Origin: Arsukibacterium indicum
Lineage (GTDB): Bacteria > Pseudomonadota > Gammaproteobacteria > Enterobacterales > Alteromonadaceae
Assembly (NCBI RefSeq): GCF_019100565.1
Contig: NZ_JAHRID010000001.1
Location: forward strand, 62,001 to 126,000
Length of the DNA: 64,000 nt
Direction: 5' to 3'
This document shows, piece after piece, positions 1-9,276 of the stretch. The notes under the pieces were generated by a model. The model did not search any database, had not been told where the DNA came from, and was given only the letters and a program-made list of their open reading frames with translations. The translations under genes and the position numbers were made by a program. Every line of letters starts with the position of its first letter. Within the stretch, counting starts at the first letter, position 1.

Positions 1-650
1 AAAGCTATTTTTTATACACCCTCAGCGGACAGCATGTGGCTCAGACGCTGTTTCCAATTGGTGAGCTTGAAAAACCTGCCGTTCGGGCCATTGCTGAGCA
101 ACAGGGCCTGGTTACCCATGATAAAAAAGACTCAACCGGTATCTGTTTTATTGGTGAGCGTAAATTCAAAGACTTTTTACAACAATACCTGCCCGCCCAA
201 CCGGGGGATATCGTCAGTATTGACGATGGTCAGTTACTGGGCCGGCACGATGGCCTGATGTACCATACTCTGGGCCAGCGCAAAGGTTTAAAAATTGGCG
301 GCCTGCGCGAAGGCAGTGACGACCCATGGTATGTTGTCGGCAAAGATTTGCAGCAAAACCGGCTGTTGGTTGCCCAGGGGCATGATCACCCGGCGTTGCT
401 GGCCAGTGGCCTTATTGCCAGCCAGCTAGACTGGGTTGACCGTAAAGGGCCGCAACAGCCAATGCGCTGTACTGTCAAAACCCGTTACCGGCAAACGGAT
501 ATCAACTGTACCCTGACCCCGCTGGCAGATGGCCAGGTAAACGTGGTTTTCGACCAGCCGCAAAAAGCCGTTACACCGGGACAGTCTGCGGTATTTTATC
601 TTGATGACGTCTGCCTGGGCGGCGGCATTATCGACAAGGCTATTAAATAA
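1..650 (+). CDS. mnmA: tRNA-specific 2-thiouridylase MnmA, C-terminal part (5' end outside window)
   Basis: MnmA puts sulfur on the wobble uridine (s2U34) of tRNA-Lys, -Glu and -Gln. The reading frame is open from base 3 with SYFLYTLS and then TLFPIGEL, both conserved MnmA blocks, so this is the last 215 or so residues of a roughly 370-residue protein. The catalytic persulfide cysteine lies in [10 protein letters not shown], and HTLGQRKG and a C-terminal beta-barrel follow. The N-terminal ATP-pyrophosphatase domain is outside the window. hflD starts 2 bases after the stop, the usual mnmA-hflD-purB order of gammaproteobacteria. Confidence 0.95.
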   Translation, partial: SYFLYTLSGQHVAQTLFPIGELEKPAVRAIAEQQGLVTHDKKDSTGICFIGERKFKDFLQQYLPAQPGDIVSIDDGQLLGRHDGLMYHTLGQRKGLKIGGLREGSDDPWYVVGKDLQQNRLLVAQGHDHPALLASGLIASQLDWVDRKGPQQPMRCTVKTRYRQTDINCTLTPLADGQVNVVFDQPQKAVTPGQSAVFYLDDVCLGGGIIDKAIK

Positions 651-652
651 TT

Positions 653-1282
653 ATGCAATCCTCTTTATCTACCCAAATTATTGCCCTGGCGGGTTTAAGC
701 CAGGCCATTTGTTTACTGCAAAGCCTGGCCCGCCATAACAAACTGGAACCGGAGCTTTATCAGACGACCCTTGCCAGCATTGCCAATCTTAACCCCGAAT
801 CGCCACTGGCGGTATATGGCGATGATCTAAACAAGATAAGCGGTGGTTTACAGACTATTATTACCCAGCTGGAAGACAGTACCAAAAGAGATGTCGAGTT
901 TACCCGGTATCTGGTAGGCGTGCTGGCGCTGGAAAGAAAACTGAATAAAAACCGGGCTAATATGGCCGAACTTGGCAAACAACTTGCTCAGCTTGAGCGC
1001 CAGTTGCAGCATTTTGCCGTAACTGACGACACTATTGTTGGCCGGTTGGCCGACATCTACAGTGATTGTATCAGTAGCCTTGGTAGTCGAATTCAGGTTT
1101 ATGGTCAGCCTGATGTACTGAAGCAAACTGTTGTTCAGCAGAAAGTGCGGGCGCTGTTGCTGGCGGCTGTGCGGGCGGCAGTGCTGTGGCGTCAGGCTGG
1201 CGGTAGCCGGCTTAACTTTATTTTTCAACGTCGTAAACTGGTTGCTGCTGCCAAACATCTGCTGGCACAAACCACACCTTAA
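653..1282 (+). CDS. hflD: high frequency lysogenization protein HflD homolog
   Basis: The 209-residue, mainly helical protein matches HflD in length and sequence (ALAGLSQAICLLQSLA near the start, IYSDCISSLGSRIQVYG in the middle). In E. coli HflD is a peripheral inner-membrane protein that interacts with lambda CII; its normal cellular role is unclear. It lies between mnmA (2-base gap) and purB (15-base gap), and this conserved order supports the call. No strong ribosome binding site precedes it, so translation is probably coupled to mnmA. Confidence 0.9.
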   Translation: MQSSLSTQIIALAGLSQAICLLQSLARHNKLEPELYQTTLASIANLNPESPLAVYGDDLNKISGGLQTIITQLEDSTKRDVEFTRYLVGVLALERKLNKNRANMAELGKQLAQLERQLQHFAVTDDTIVGRLADIYSDCISSLGSRIQVYGQPDVLKQTVVQQKVRALLLAAVRAAVLWRQAGGSRLNFIFQRRKLVAAAKHLLAQTTP

Positions 1283-2668
<1,386 letters not shown>

Positions 2669-2694
2669 TCGACCGCGTTTTGCACTAGCACAAC

Positions 2695-2721
2695 AGGCAT
2701 TGCCAACAGCAATGCCTTTTT
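2695..2721 (+). terminator. intrinsic terminator after purB
   Basis: A 9-bp perfect stem (AGGCATTGC / GCAATGCCT) with a CAACA loop is followed by a short T run. It sits between the purB stop and the roxA start. Confidence 0.8.
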
Positions 2722-2736
2722 AGTTGGAATAGCCTT

Positions 2737-3891
2737 ATGTATAAACTGAATTTTGCTGACCTTAGTCCGGAGCGGTTTTTAGCCGAATACTGGCAAAAAA
2801 AACCACTGTTGCTCAAACAGGGCTTTAGCAATTTTAGCGATCCGCTGTCGGCCGATGAACTGGCCGGCCTGGCGCTTGAAGAGGACGTTGAATCAAGAGT
2901 GGTGCACTGTGCTAACGGTGATTGGCAACTGGAAACAGGACCAGTAAGCGATTTCAGCACCTTTGGCGAACGGGACTGGACCATTCTGGTTCAGGCAGTG
3001 GATCACTGGCATGCTGACGCTGCCCGGCTGCTGGATCCGTTCCGATTTATTCCCAACTGGCGAATTGACGATCTGATGGTTAGCTTTTCGACCCCGGGTG
3101 GCGGTGTCGGCCCGCACCTGGACCAGTATGATGTGTTTATTATCCAGGGTCAGGGTAAAAGGCACTGGCGGGTTGGCATGCCAGACAACACTCTCGAGCA
3201 GTTTTGTCCTCATCCAAGACTATTACAGGTAAGCCCGTTTCAGGCCTGTATCGATGTTGTGATGGAACCTGGTGACATTCTGTATATCCCGCCTGGCTGT
3301 CCGCACGAGGGCATTTCGCTGGAAAACAGCCTCAATTACTCCGTTGGCTTTCGGGCACCGGCACAAAAAGATCTGCTAACCGGCCTGGCCGATTATCTGA
3401 TTGATAACGACATTTCCGGCACACGTTTTAGCGACCCGGCACGTGAGGTTAGTCAGAATATCGGCGAGTTGGCCAGTGCCGATCTGGCGCAGGTTAAACA
3501 GTTGCTGCAACAACTGGTTAGCGATGAACAGAGCCTGCCATTATGGTTTGGCCAATATATCAGCAGAGCCAAACACGAACTGGATTTACAGGAACCGGAA
3601 CCGCATTATCAGGCCGATGAAATCGCTGAATATCTGGAAGAAGGCTCAGAGCTGAGCCTGACCGGCGGCTTACGCTGTTGCTACCATCAGGCCAGTGCTG
3701 ATGCGGATATCGCATTATTTATTAATGGTGAGCAGTACCTGTTGCCGGGTAATGAGCTAACCACCGCTAAACTGCTTACTGAGCAGCGGGTACTTGACGA
3801 GCAGCAATGCCGTCATTTTCTGGAATTACCAGAACGGCTGGGATTACTGGTGCATTTAATTAATCTGGGCTACTGGCACTTTACTGATTAA
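2737..3891 (+). CDS. roxA: 50S ribosomal protein L16 arginine hydroxylase (JmjC oxygenase)
   Basis: This YcfD/RoxA-family Fe(II)/2-oxoglutarate oxygenase hydroxylates an arginine of ribosomal protein L16. The iron-binding triad is visible: His127 and Asp129 in GPHLDQYDVF, and His190 in PPGCPHEG. The 384-residue length and the C-terminal winged-helix region (LEEGSELSLTGGLRCCY) fit the bacterial family. It follows the purB terminator and ends before a bidirectional terminator, so it is probably transcribed alone. Confidence 0.92.
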   Translation: MYKLNFADLSPERFLAEYWQKKPLLLKQGFSNFSDPLSADELAGLALEEDVESRVVHCANGDWQLETGPVSDFSTFGERDWTILVQAVDHWHADAARLLDPFRFIPNWRIDDLMVSFSTPGGGVGPHLDQYDVFIIQGQGKRHWRVGMPDNTLEQFCPHPRLLQVSPFQACIDVVMEPGDILYIPPGCPHEGISLENSLNYSVGFRAPAQKDLLTGLADYLIDNDISGTRFSDPAREVSQNIGELASADLAQVKQLLQQLVSDEQSLPLWFGQYISRAKHELDLQEPEPHYQADEIAEYLEEGSELSLTGGLRCCYHQASADADIALFINGEQYLLPGNELTTAKLLTEQRVLDEQQCRHFLELPERLGLLVHLINLGYWHFTD

Positions 3892-3931
3892 GGTGCACAC
3901 CCGGGTGCCAGAGCATACAACGGGTCTGAAT

Positions 3932-3959
3932 AAAAAAACCGCACTATTGCGGTTTTTTT
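3932..3959. terminator. bidirectional terminator between roxA and the DUF4826 gene
   Basis: A perfect 11-bp inverted repeat (A7-CCGC / GCGG-T7) with a 6-base loop separates two convergent genes. It has a T run on either strand. Confidence 0.85.
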
Positions 3960-3985
3960 ATTGTTTGTATGTTCTTCGTTACAGT

Positions 3986-4435
3986 TTATGCCCCGCTCTG
4001 GCCCTGCCATAAACTGTCATCTTCAAATAATTCGTATAATCCCTGAGCACGGGCTACCAGCAAATTGGCAAAATCCTGCTGAGTTTTATCAATCGATTCA
4101 CTGGTAACAATTTTTTCAGCTTTTAATTGCCAGTTTAATGAAAAAGACCGCATGGCATCGCGTGCTGTGGCTGCTGCCGAATACGGCATATGGTCGGTGG
4201 GTAAATCACCACTTATCACCCAGTATGACTTTTTGTCGCGGGTGTTCAGTTTCCATAGCGCAACTAACGGTGGCAGATAACAGCTTTCTGTTACAGCTAC
4301 GTTATCCGGAACTATGCCCAGCCCTGCCAGATAGCGGTTTGCCGCCTGATACTGATTTCTAACCCACTCTGCCCGCTGTTGTTCAGCAAGTGCCTGTTGT
4401 TCCTGTTGCTGTGTCTGAGTTAACTGCTCACTCAT
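3986..4435 (-). CDS. DUF4826 family protein
   Basis: This 149-residue soluble protein has no signal peptide. A Gln/Glu-rich N-terminal helix is followed by WVRNQYQAANRYLAGLGI and SCYLPPLVALWKLNT, the pattern I associate with DUF4826, a family of unknown function common in Alteromonadales. The ATG at 4435 is preferred over an upstream in-frame TTG because GGAAG lies at a good distance before it. It is divergent from the leucine dehydrogenase gene. I cannot assign a function. Confidence 0.7.
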   Translation of the reverse strand: MSEQLTQTQQQEQQALAEQQRAEWVRNQYQAANRYLAGLGIVPDNVAVTESCYLPPLVALWKLNTRDKKSYWVISGDLPTDHMPYSAAATARDAMRSFSLNWQLKAEKIVTSESIDKTQQDFANLLVARAQGLYELFEDDSLWQGQSGA

Positions 4436-4662
4436 TTTATCCGCTTCCAATTAAATGTTTATCCTCTGTGCCCGGTACTTTAAGGGAGTCTGGCAACACA
4501 ATCAAGCAGCGGTAATGATTGCCAGCAATTAGCTTGTCTGACCAGCTATTATTTTTTTCGAAACATAGCGTAACCCGGGTTGAAATGTTACATTTCGCGG
4601 CGCAAAAAAGTGGCAAAGTGCCGCTGATAAACAGCCAGATTAAACCCGAGGGAGAATCAGAC

Positions 4663-5709
4663 GTGGCAGTATTTAATCATCCTGAATTCGATAACCATGA
4701 GCAAGTGGTGTTCTGTAGTGACCAGCAAACTGGTTTACGGGCAATCATTGCTGTTCACAGCACCCGTTTAGGCCCCGCAGTCGGTGGCTGTCGCTTGTGG
4801 AACTATGCTTCTGATGAAGAAGCCATTGCGGATGTATTACGGTTATCCCGCGGTATGACATACAAAAATGCTATGGCAGGCTTGCCGTTAGGCGGTGGTA
4901 AATCAGTCATTATTGGTGATGCAAAAACCATTAAATCTGAAGCATTGTTTCAGGCTTTCGGCCGCATGCTGCACCGGCTTAGCGGCAGTTACTACAGTGC
5001 TGAAGATGTAAACATTACCACCGGCGATATTATGCAGGTCCATAAAGTCACGCCATATGTTGCAGGTCTGGAAGGAAAAAGTGGCAATCCCGGCCCGTTT
5101 ACTGCTATTGGTACTTATCAGGGTATTAAAGCGGCTGCGATGCATAAGTTTGGCACGGCTGATTTGGCAGGCAAGACAATTGCCGTACAAGGCCTTGGCA
5201 GCGTTGGCTTTTACCTGTGTGAGCATTTACACAAAGAAGGCGCCAAACTTATTGTCACCGACATTAATCAGGCGGCTGTTGACCGGGCGGTAACTCAGTT
5301 TGGAGCAACAGCGGTAGGTTTGCACGGCATCTATGAAGTCGAAGCCGACATCTACGCCCCGTGTGCGCTGGGTGCAACTCTGAACGATGATACTATCGGT
5401 TTGTTGAAAGCTAAGGTGGTTGCTGGTTGTGCCAATAATCAATTAAAACAAGCCCGCCATGGTGAAATGCTGCGCCAGCGCGGTATTTTATATGCACCGG
5501 ATTATGTGATTAACGCCGGTGGTATTATCAACGTTGCTTGTGAAATGCGGCCTCAGGGATATAACGCTGATGAGTCAACTGCCAAAGTTAACCAGATTTA
5601 TCAGACTCTACTGAATATTTTTCAGCGCGCCGATGCTGAAGATAAACCCACCAGCGAAATTGCAGATGTGATGGCGCAGGAGATTATCAGCCGTGGCCAG
5701 CAACAATAA
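4663..5709 (+). CDS. leucine dehydrogenase (Glu/Leu/Phe/Val dehydrogenase family)
   Basis: The enzyme performs NAD-dependent oxidative deamination of branched-chain amino acids to 2-oxo acids. The GTG at 4663 is chosen because GAGGGAGA lies just upstream and the family begins AVFNHPEF; the open frame extends further upstream but that part looks non-coding. The mature 348-residue length fits. The substrate-binding region LGPAVGGCR, catalytic Lys80 in GLPLGGGKSV, and a Rossmann GLGSVG motif are visible. It is a single gene ending at a bidirectional terminator shared with fadE. Distinguishing Leu from Phe/Val specificity needs biochemistry. Confidence 0.88.
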   Translation: MAVFNHPEFDNHEQVVFCSDQQTGLRAIIAVHSTRLGPAVGGCRLWNYASDEEAIADVLRLSRGMTYKNAMAGLPLGGGKSVIIGDAKTIKSEALFQAFGRMLHRLSGSYYSAEDVNITTGDIMQVHKVTPYVAGLEGKSGNPGPFTAIGTYQGIKAAAMHKFGTADLAGKTIAVQGLGSVGFYLCEHLHKEGAKLIVTDINQAAVDRAVTQFGATAVGLHGIYEVEADIYAPCALGATLNDDTIGLLKAKVVAGCANNQLKQARHGEMLRQRGILYAPDYVINAGGIINVACEMRPQGYNADESTAKVNQIYQTLLNIFQRADAEDKPTSEIADVMAQEIISRGQQQ

Positions 5710-5740
5710 AATCTGCTTTTTATTGACATAAACACAATAA

Positions 5741-5769
5741 AAAAACCGGAGTGCCTGACTCCGGTTTTT
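5741..5769. terminator. bidirectional terminator between leucine dehydrogenase gene and fadE
   Basis: A 12-bp inverted repeat (AAAAACCGGAGT / ACTCCGGTTTTT) with a 5-base loop lies between convergent genes. Confidence 0.85.
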
Positions 5770-5787
5770 ATTTTAAGCAAATTGCGA

Positions 5788-8109
5788 TCAGGCTTTAGCA
5801 GAAGCTTGCTTGCTGATCGCCATTTTTGATAATACACCAGGTTTAAAACTATCAACTGAAATTGATTTGAAGCGTAGCCGGTTCATCTCGGTTAACTGTG
5901 CTGCTTCAGTATCGCTAACAACCTGCTGCGCTAATGCCTGCTCAATGGTCTCTGCCATTGGCAACTTCCGGCCAACTTTACCGTCTCGCTGCGCCTGATA
6001 AATTTTCTTCAGCAGAGGCTGCGCTTTATGCATAGCGATAAACGCTGATTCCATCAGGCCGGTAGCGTCATCTTCACCCTGGCCAATAAAACACAGATGC
6101 GTCAGACGGTCCCGGATCACGCCCGGTTTCGCCAGTGCAGTGCAGATATCGATGGCAATATCATCTTCCGGCATTTTATAGCCAATACCAAACGGAAACA
6201 CCAGAGTGCGAATAATCCGCGCCACTATCCGGCTGGGGAAATTCGCCAGGAAACCGTCAAAGGCCTTACCAATTTCAAATAATGAGCGCTGCACACTGTA
6301 GTGAACAAAGGGCAAATCGGCATGCTGACGGCCGTTATCTTCATAAAACTTCAGTACGGCCGAGGCAATATACAACTGGCTCAGCACATCACCCAGACGG
6401 GCAGATAACATTTCTTTGCGTTTTAAATCGCCACCTAACATTAGCATTGATACATCAGCGCTAAGTGCCAGCGCCCGACTCATCCGGCTTAACTGCTTAT
6501 AATAACGGGCGGTTTCACCAGCCACCGGCGCGCTGTTAAAGGCCCCTGCTGTCAGCCCCTGCCACAATGCTGCAAAGGTATTTCCAACCGCAAAACCAAC
6601 ATGATTCAGCAGCAGCTTATCAAATTGCTTCAGGCCCTCTTCTGCATCAGGGTTAGCCGCAGCTTCCAGCTCTGCCAGTACATACGGGTGACAACGGGTC
6701 GCCCCCTGACCAAATATCATCAGATTCCGGGTCAGGATGTTAGCGCCCTCAACGGTAATGGAAATCGGGATCCCCATATAACCATGCGCCAGATAATTCA
6801 TTGGTCCACACTGAATAGCACGTCCGGCGTGAATGTCGAACGCATCATTTAACAGGGTGCGCGACATTTCTGTCATATGGTACTTGGCAATGGCGGTTAC
6901 CACTGACGGACTTAATTTTAAATCTATCGCCCCTGCAGTCATTACCCGCATCGCTTCCAGGGTATAGGTGAAGGCACCAATACGTGCCATACCTTCCTGG
7001 ACACCTTCAAATTTACCAATCGACATACCAAACTGCTGGCGAACATAGCCATAAGCACTGGTCATCCTGGTAGCTAAATGGCCGGTTGCTGTTGCCAGCG
7101 CCGGCAATGAGATGCCGCGTCCCGCCGATAAACACTCAACCAGCATCCGCCAGCCCCGGCCGGCATAGTCCGGACCACCAATAATCCAGTCCAGTGGAAT
7201 AAATACATCTTTACCGTAAGTGGTACCGTTCATAAAGGCCATGTTCATTGGAAAATGGCGATCGCCAATTTCCACGCCCTGATGGCTGGTCGGAATAAGG
7301 GCACAGGTAATACCCAGCTCCGTCTTATCACCTATTAATTTTTCCTGATCATACAGTTTAAAAGCCAGACCCAGCACGGTGGCAACCGGTGCCAGCGTAA
7401 TATAGCGCTTATCCCAGTTAAGCTTAATGCCTACAACTTCTTTACCTTCATATTCACCTTTACAAATTACCCCGGTATCAGGAATGCCGCCTGCGTCAGA
7501 ACCGGCTTCAGGGCCAGTCAAGGCAAAACACGGAACATGAGTGCCATTAGCCAGGCCTGGCAACCAAAAGTCTTTTTGCTCCTGAGTACCATAATGCATT
7601 AGTAATTCGCCCGGCCCCAACGAGTTAGGTACCATAACCGTTACCGCAGCTGTTAAGCTTCTGGTGGCAATCCGCGAGACAATAGTGGAGTTAGCGATAG
7701 CAGAAAACTCCCGGCCGCCATAGGCTTTGGGAATAATCATCGCAAAGAAACCTTCAGTCTTTATGTAGTCCCAGACTGCTTTAGGTAAATCCCGATCTTC
7801 CTGAACTATTTTATAGTCGTCCAGCATCGCCAGCAGGGTCTCAACCTGATTGTCCATAAAGGCCTGTTCGTCTTCAGACAATTCAGCTTTGGGAATACTG
7901 TGAAGTTTTTGCCAGTCTGGCTTGCCCTTAAATAACTCACCGTCCCACCAGACATCACCGGCTTCCATCGCTTCACGTTCAGTGTCAGACAATGGCGGCA
8001 AGATCTTTTTAAATACCGCAAAAACCGGTTTACTGATAAGGCTTCGCCGGATATCGGTAACCCCGAGCACCACAACCACAGCCAAAACCAAAATTAACAA
8101 TATTTCCAT
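5788..8109 (-). CDS. fadE: acyl-CoA dehydrogenase FadE
   Basis: FadE catalyses the first, FAD-dependent step of fatty acid beta-oxidation. The 773-residue protein has the FadE layout: an N-terminal hydrophobic segment (about residues 3-20), an N-terminal helical domain, the substrate/FAD region CFALTGPEAGSDAGG, and VEGANILTRNL, which carries the expected catalytic glutamate. The long C-terminal domain is typical of the FadE subgroup and absent from short acyl-CoA dehydrogenases. It starts 11 bases after psrA and forms an operon with it. Confidence 0.95.
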   Translation of the reverse strand: MEILLILVLAVVVVLGVTDIRRSLISKPVFAVFKKILPPLSDTEREAMEAGDVWWDGELFKGKPDWQKLHSIPKAELSEDEQAFMDNQVETLLAMLDDYKIVQEDRDLPKAVWDYIKTEGFFAMIIPKAYGGREFSAIANSTIVSRIATRSLTAAVTVMVPNSLGPGELLMHYGTQEQKDFWLPGLANGTHVPCFALTGPEAGSDAGGIPDTGVICKGEYEGKEVVGIKLNWDKRYITLAPVATVLGLAFKLYDQEKLIGDKTELGITCALIPTSHQGVEIGDRHFPMNMAFMNGTTYGKDVFIPLDWIIGGPDYAGRGWRMLVECLSAGRGISLPALATATGHLATRMTSAYGYVRQQFGMSIGKFEGVQEGMARIGAFTYTLEAMRVMTAGAIDLKLSPSVVTAIAKYHMTEMSRTLLNDAFDIHAGRAIQCGPMNYLAHGYMGIPISITVEGANILTRNLMIFGQGATRCHPYVLAELEAAANPDAEEGLKQFDKLLLNHVGFAVGNTFAALWQGLTAGAFNSAPVAGETARYYKQLSRMSRALALSADVSMLMLGGDLKRKEMLSARLGDVLSQLYIASAVLKFYEDNGRQHADLPFVHYSVQRSLFEIGKAFDGFLANFPSRIVARIIRTLVFPFGIGYKMPEDDIAIDICTALAKPGVIRDRLTHLCFIGQGEDDATGLMESAFIAMHKAQPLLKKIYQAQRDGKVGRKLPMAETIEQALAQQVVSDTEAAQLTEMNRLRFKSISVDSFKPGVLSKMAISKQASAKA

Positions 8110-8120
8110 AACACTTTCCT

Positions 8121-8801
8121 TTAAGTACCAGAGCGCAACTGCTGCTGAGGGTTTGAACGGCTATAAACGGGCGCGGCAATACCTGCTGCCAGGTAAGGCA
8201 ACAGACGTTGAATTACACCTTCAATATCAACTTCTTCACTAAAATCTGCCTGGGCAATTTCGGCCAGCGCCTCGTTTGATGCCATGGTAAACACCACCGT
8301 ACCCAGCGAAAAATGCAAGCGCCAGAACAACTCACTGGCAGGTAGCTGAGGGCAGGATTGCTGCACCAGCAATACAAACTTATCCAGCACCCGGCCATAA
8401 TGATGGTTGATAAACCAACGTAAATGGCCTTGTACATCAGTATAGCCCCGCCCCAGTAGCTGCAGAAAAATCCGGGTACCATTGTGGTGTACCGAATTAA
8501 GTTCCAGCAGCGGTTTAACGAATACTGCCAGCACCTGGGTCAGATTATTGGGTTGCTGTGCTGCCAGTAAACGGCTGAATTCCTGATCCAAGCGGGCCAT
8601 CAGTACCCGTAAATAACGTTGTAGTACCGCCTGTATCAATTCTTTTTTCGAGCCAAAATGATAATTAACTGCAGCCAGATTCACTTCTGCCGCACTGGTT
8701 ATTTGGCGCAACGATGTGTCATTAAAACCGGTTTCAGCAAACAGACTTTGGGCTGCATCAAGAATTTTTTGTTGAGTATTTTGCTTCGCGACCATCATCA
8801 T
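8121..8801 (-). CDS. psrA: TetR-family fatty-acid regulator, PsrA-like
   Basis: The N-terminal TetR helix-turn-helix domain is clear (ILDAAQSLFAETGF, then LRQITSAAEVNLAAVNYHFGSKKELI). PsrA of Pseudomonas and Shewanella represses beta-oxidation genes and is released by long-chain acyl-CoA. The call rests on the operon with fadE, the length (226 residues) and a PsrA-like palindrome just upstream of its start. Three consecutive ATG codons make the exact start uncertain by a few residues. Confidence 0.8.
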   Translation of the reverse strand: MMMVAKQNTQQKILDAAQSLFAETGFNDTSLRQITSAAEVNLAAVNYHFGSKKELIQAVLQRYLRVLMARLDQEFSRLLAAQQPNNLTQVLAVFVKPLLELNSVHHNGTRIFLQLLGRGYTDVQGHLRWFINHHYGRVLDKFVLLVQQSCPQLPASELFWRLHFSLGTVVFTMASNEALAEIAQADFSEEVDIEGVIQRLLPYLAAGIAAPVYSRSNPQQQLRSGT

Positions 8802-8812
8802 CGCCCAAATTT

Positions 8813-8825
8813 AAACAGGTGTTTG
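8813..8825. promoter_or_regulatory. PsrA-type operator upstream of psrA-fadE
   Basis: The sequence AAAC-AGGT-GTTTG matches the published G/CAAAC(N2-4)GTTTG/C PsrA pattern. It sits 12 bases before the psrA start, where binding would block transcription and give autorepression. A second half site (GTTTGAA) follows at about 8834. Confidence 0.55.
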
Positions 8826-9276
8826 AAATGTACGTTTGAACCAATGCTATGTCAAGCGCCAAACAGCAAACTGGTCCGATATCACCATTATGTTTTAGCT
8901 AAATGCTTCATTTCTAAGCAGTAATCAACAAGGAAACTTCAGGCTGAAAAAATCGCTTGACTTTATCTGGCCGCTGAGCGAACTTTGCTGTTAACAAAAC
9001 TAACCGGAGAGTAGCCTGATGCAAAAATGCGCCCGCAATCATTGTTACTATTGCTCTCCGTTCTACCTGTCTGAATGGTTCAATAATTAGTTCTCCCTCT
9101 GCGTCAGGCAGAGGCTCCCCCCGTGCAGCGCCATTAAAAAAGCATTTAAACCTATTCCAGTGTTTTGCTGCTTTAAATTGCCTGCAGGGTGTACCCCCGT
9201 TTCTGCTTTGACGCATTTTTCCCTTTTTTAATCAGATTGCCGCTAAAGGCAACGTTTGTAATCCAGAGGAATGTGT
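8826..9276. other. 450-base intergenic stretch with inverted repeats, no convincing gene
   Basis: The region separates divergent psrA and the TonB receptor gene. CGGAGAG (9005-9011) pairs with CTCTCCG (9054-9060) across 42 bases, and CCTCTGC-GTCAG-GCAGAGG forms a perfect 7-bp hairpin at 9096-9114. A 100-residue frame on the minus strand (8914-9216) has a weak ribosome binding site but no recognisable family. It may be a long structured leader of the receptor gene or unrelated repeat DNA; I see no definite function. Confidence 0.4.

Noticed and set aside
8914-9216. 100-residue open frame on the minus strand with AGGGA before its ATG
   Set aside because: No recognisable family, composition unlike neighbours, and it coincides with inverted repeats; kept as intergenic.
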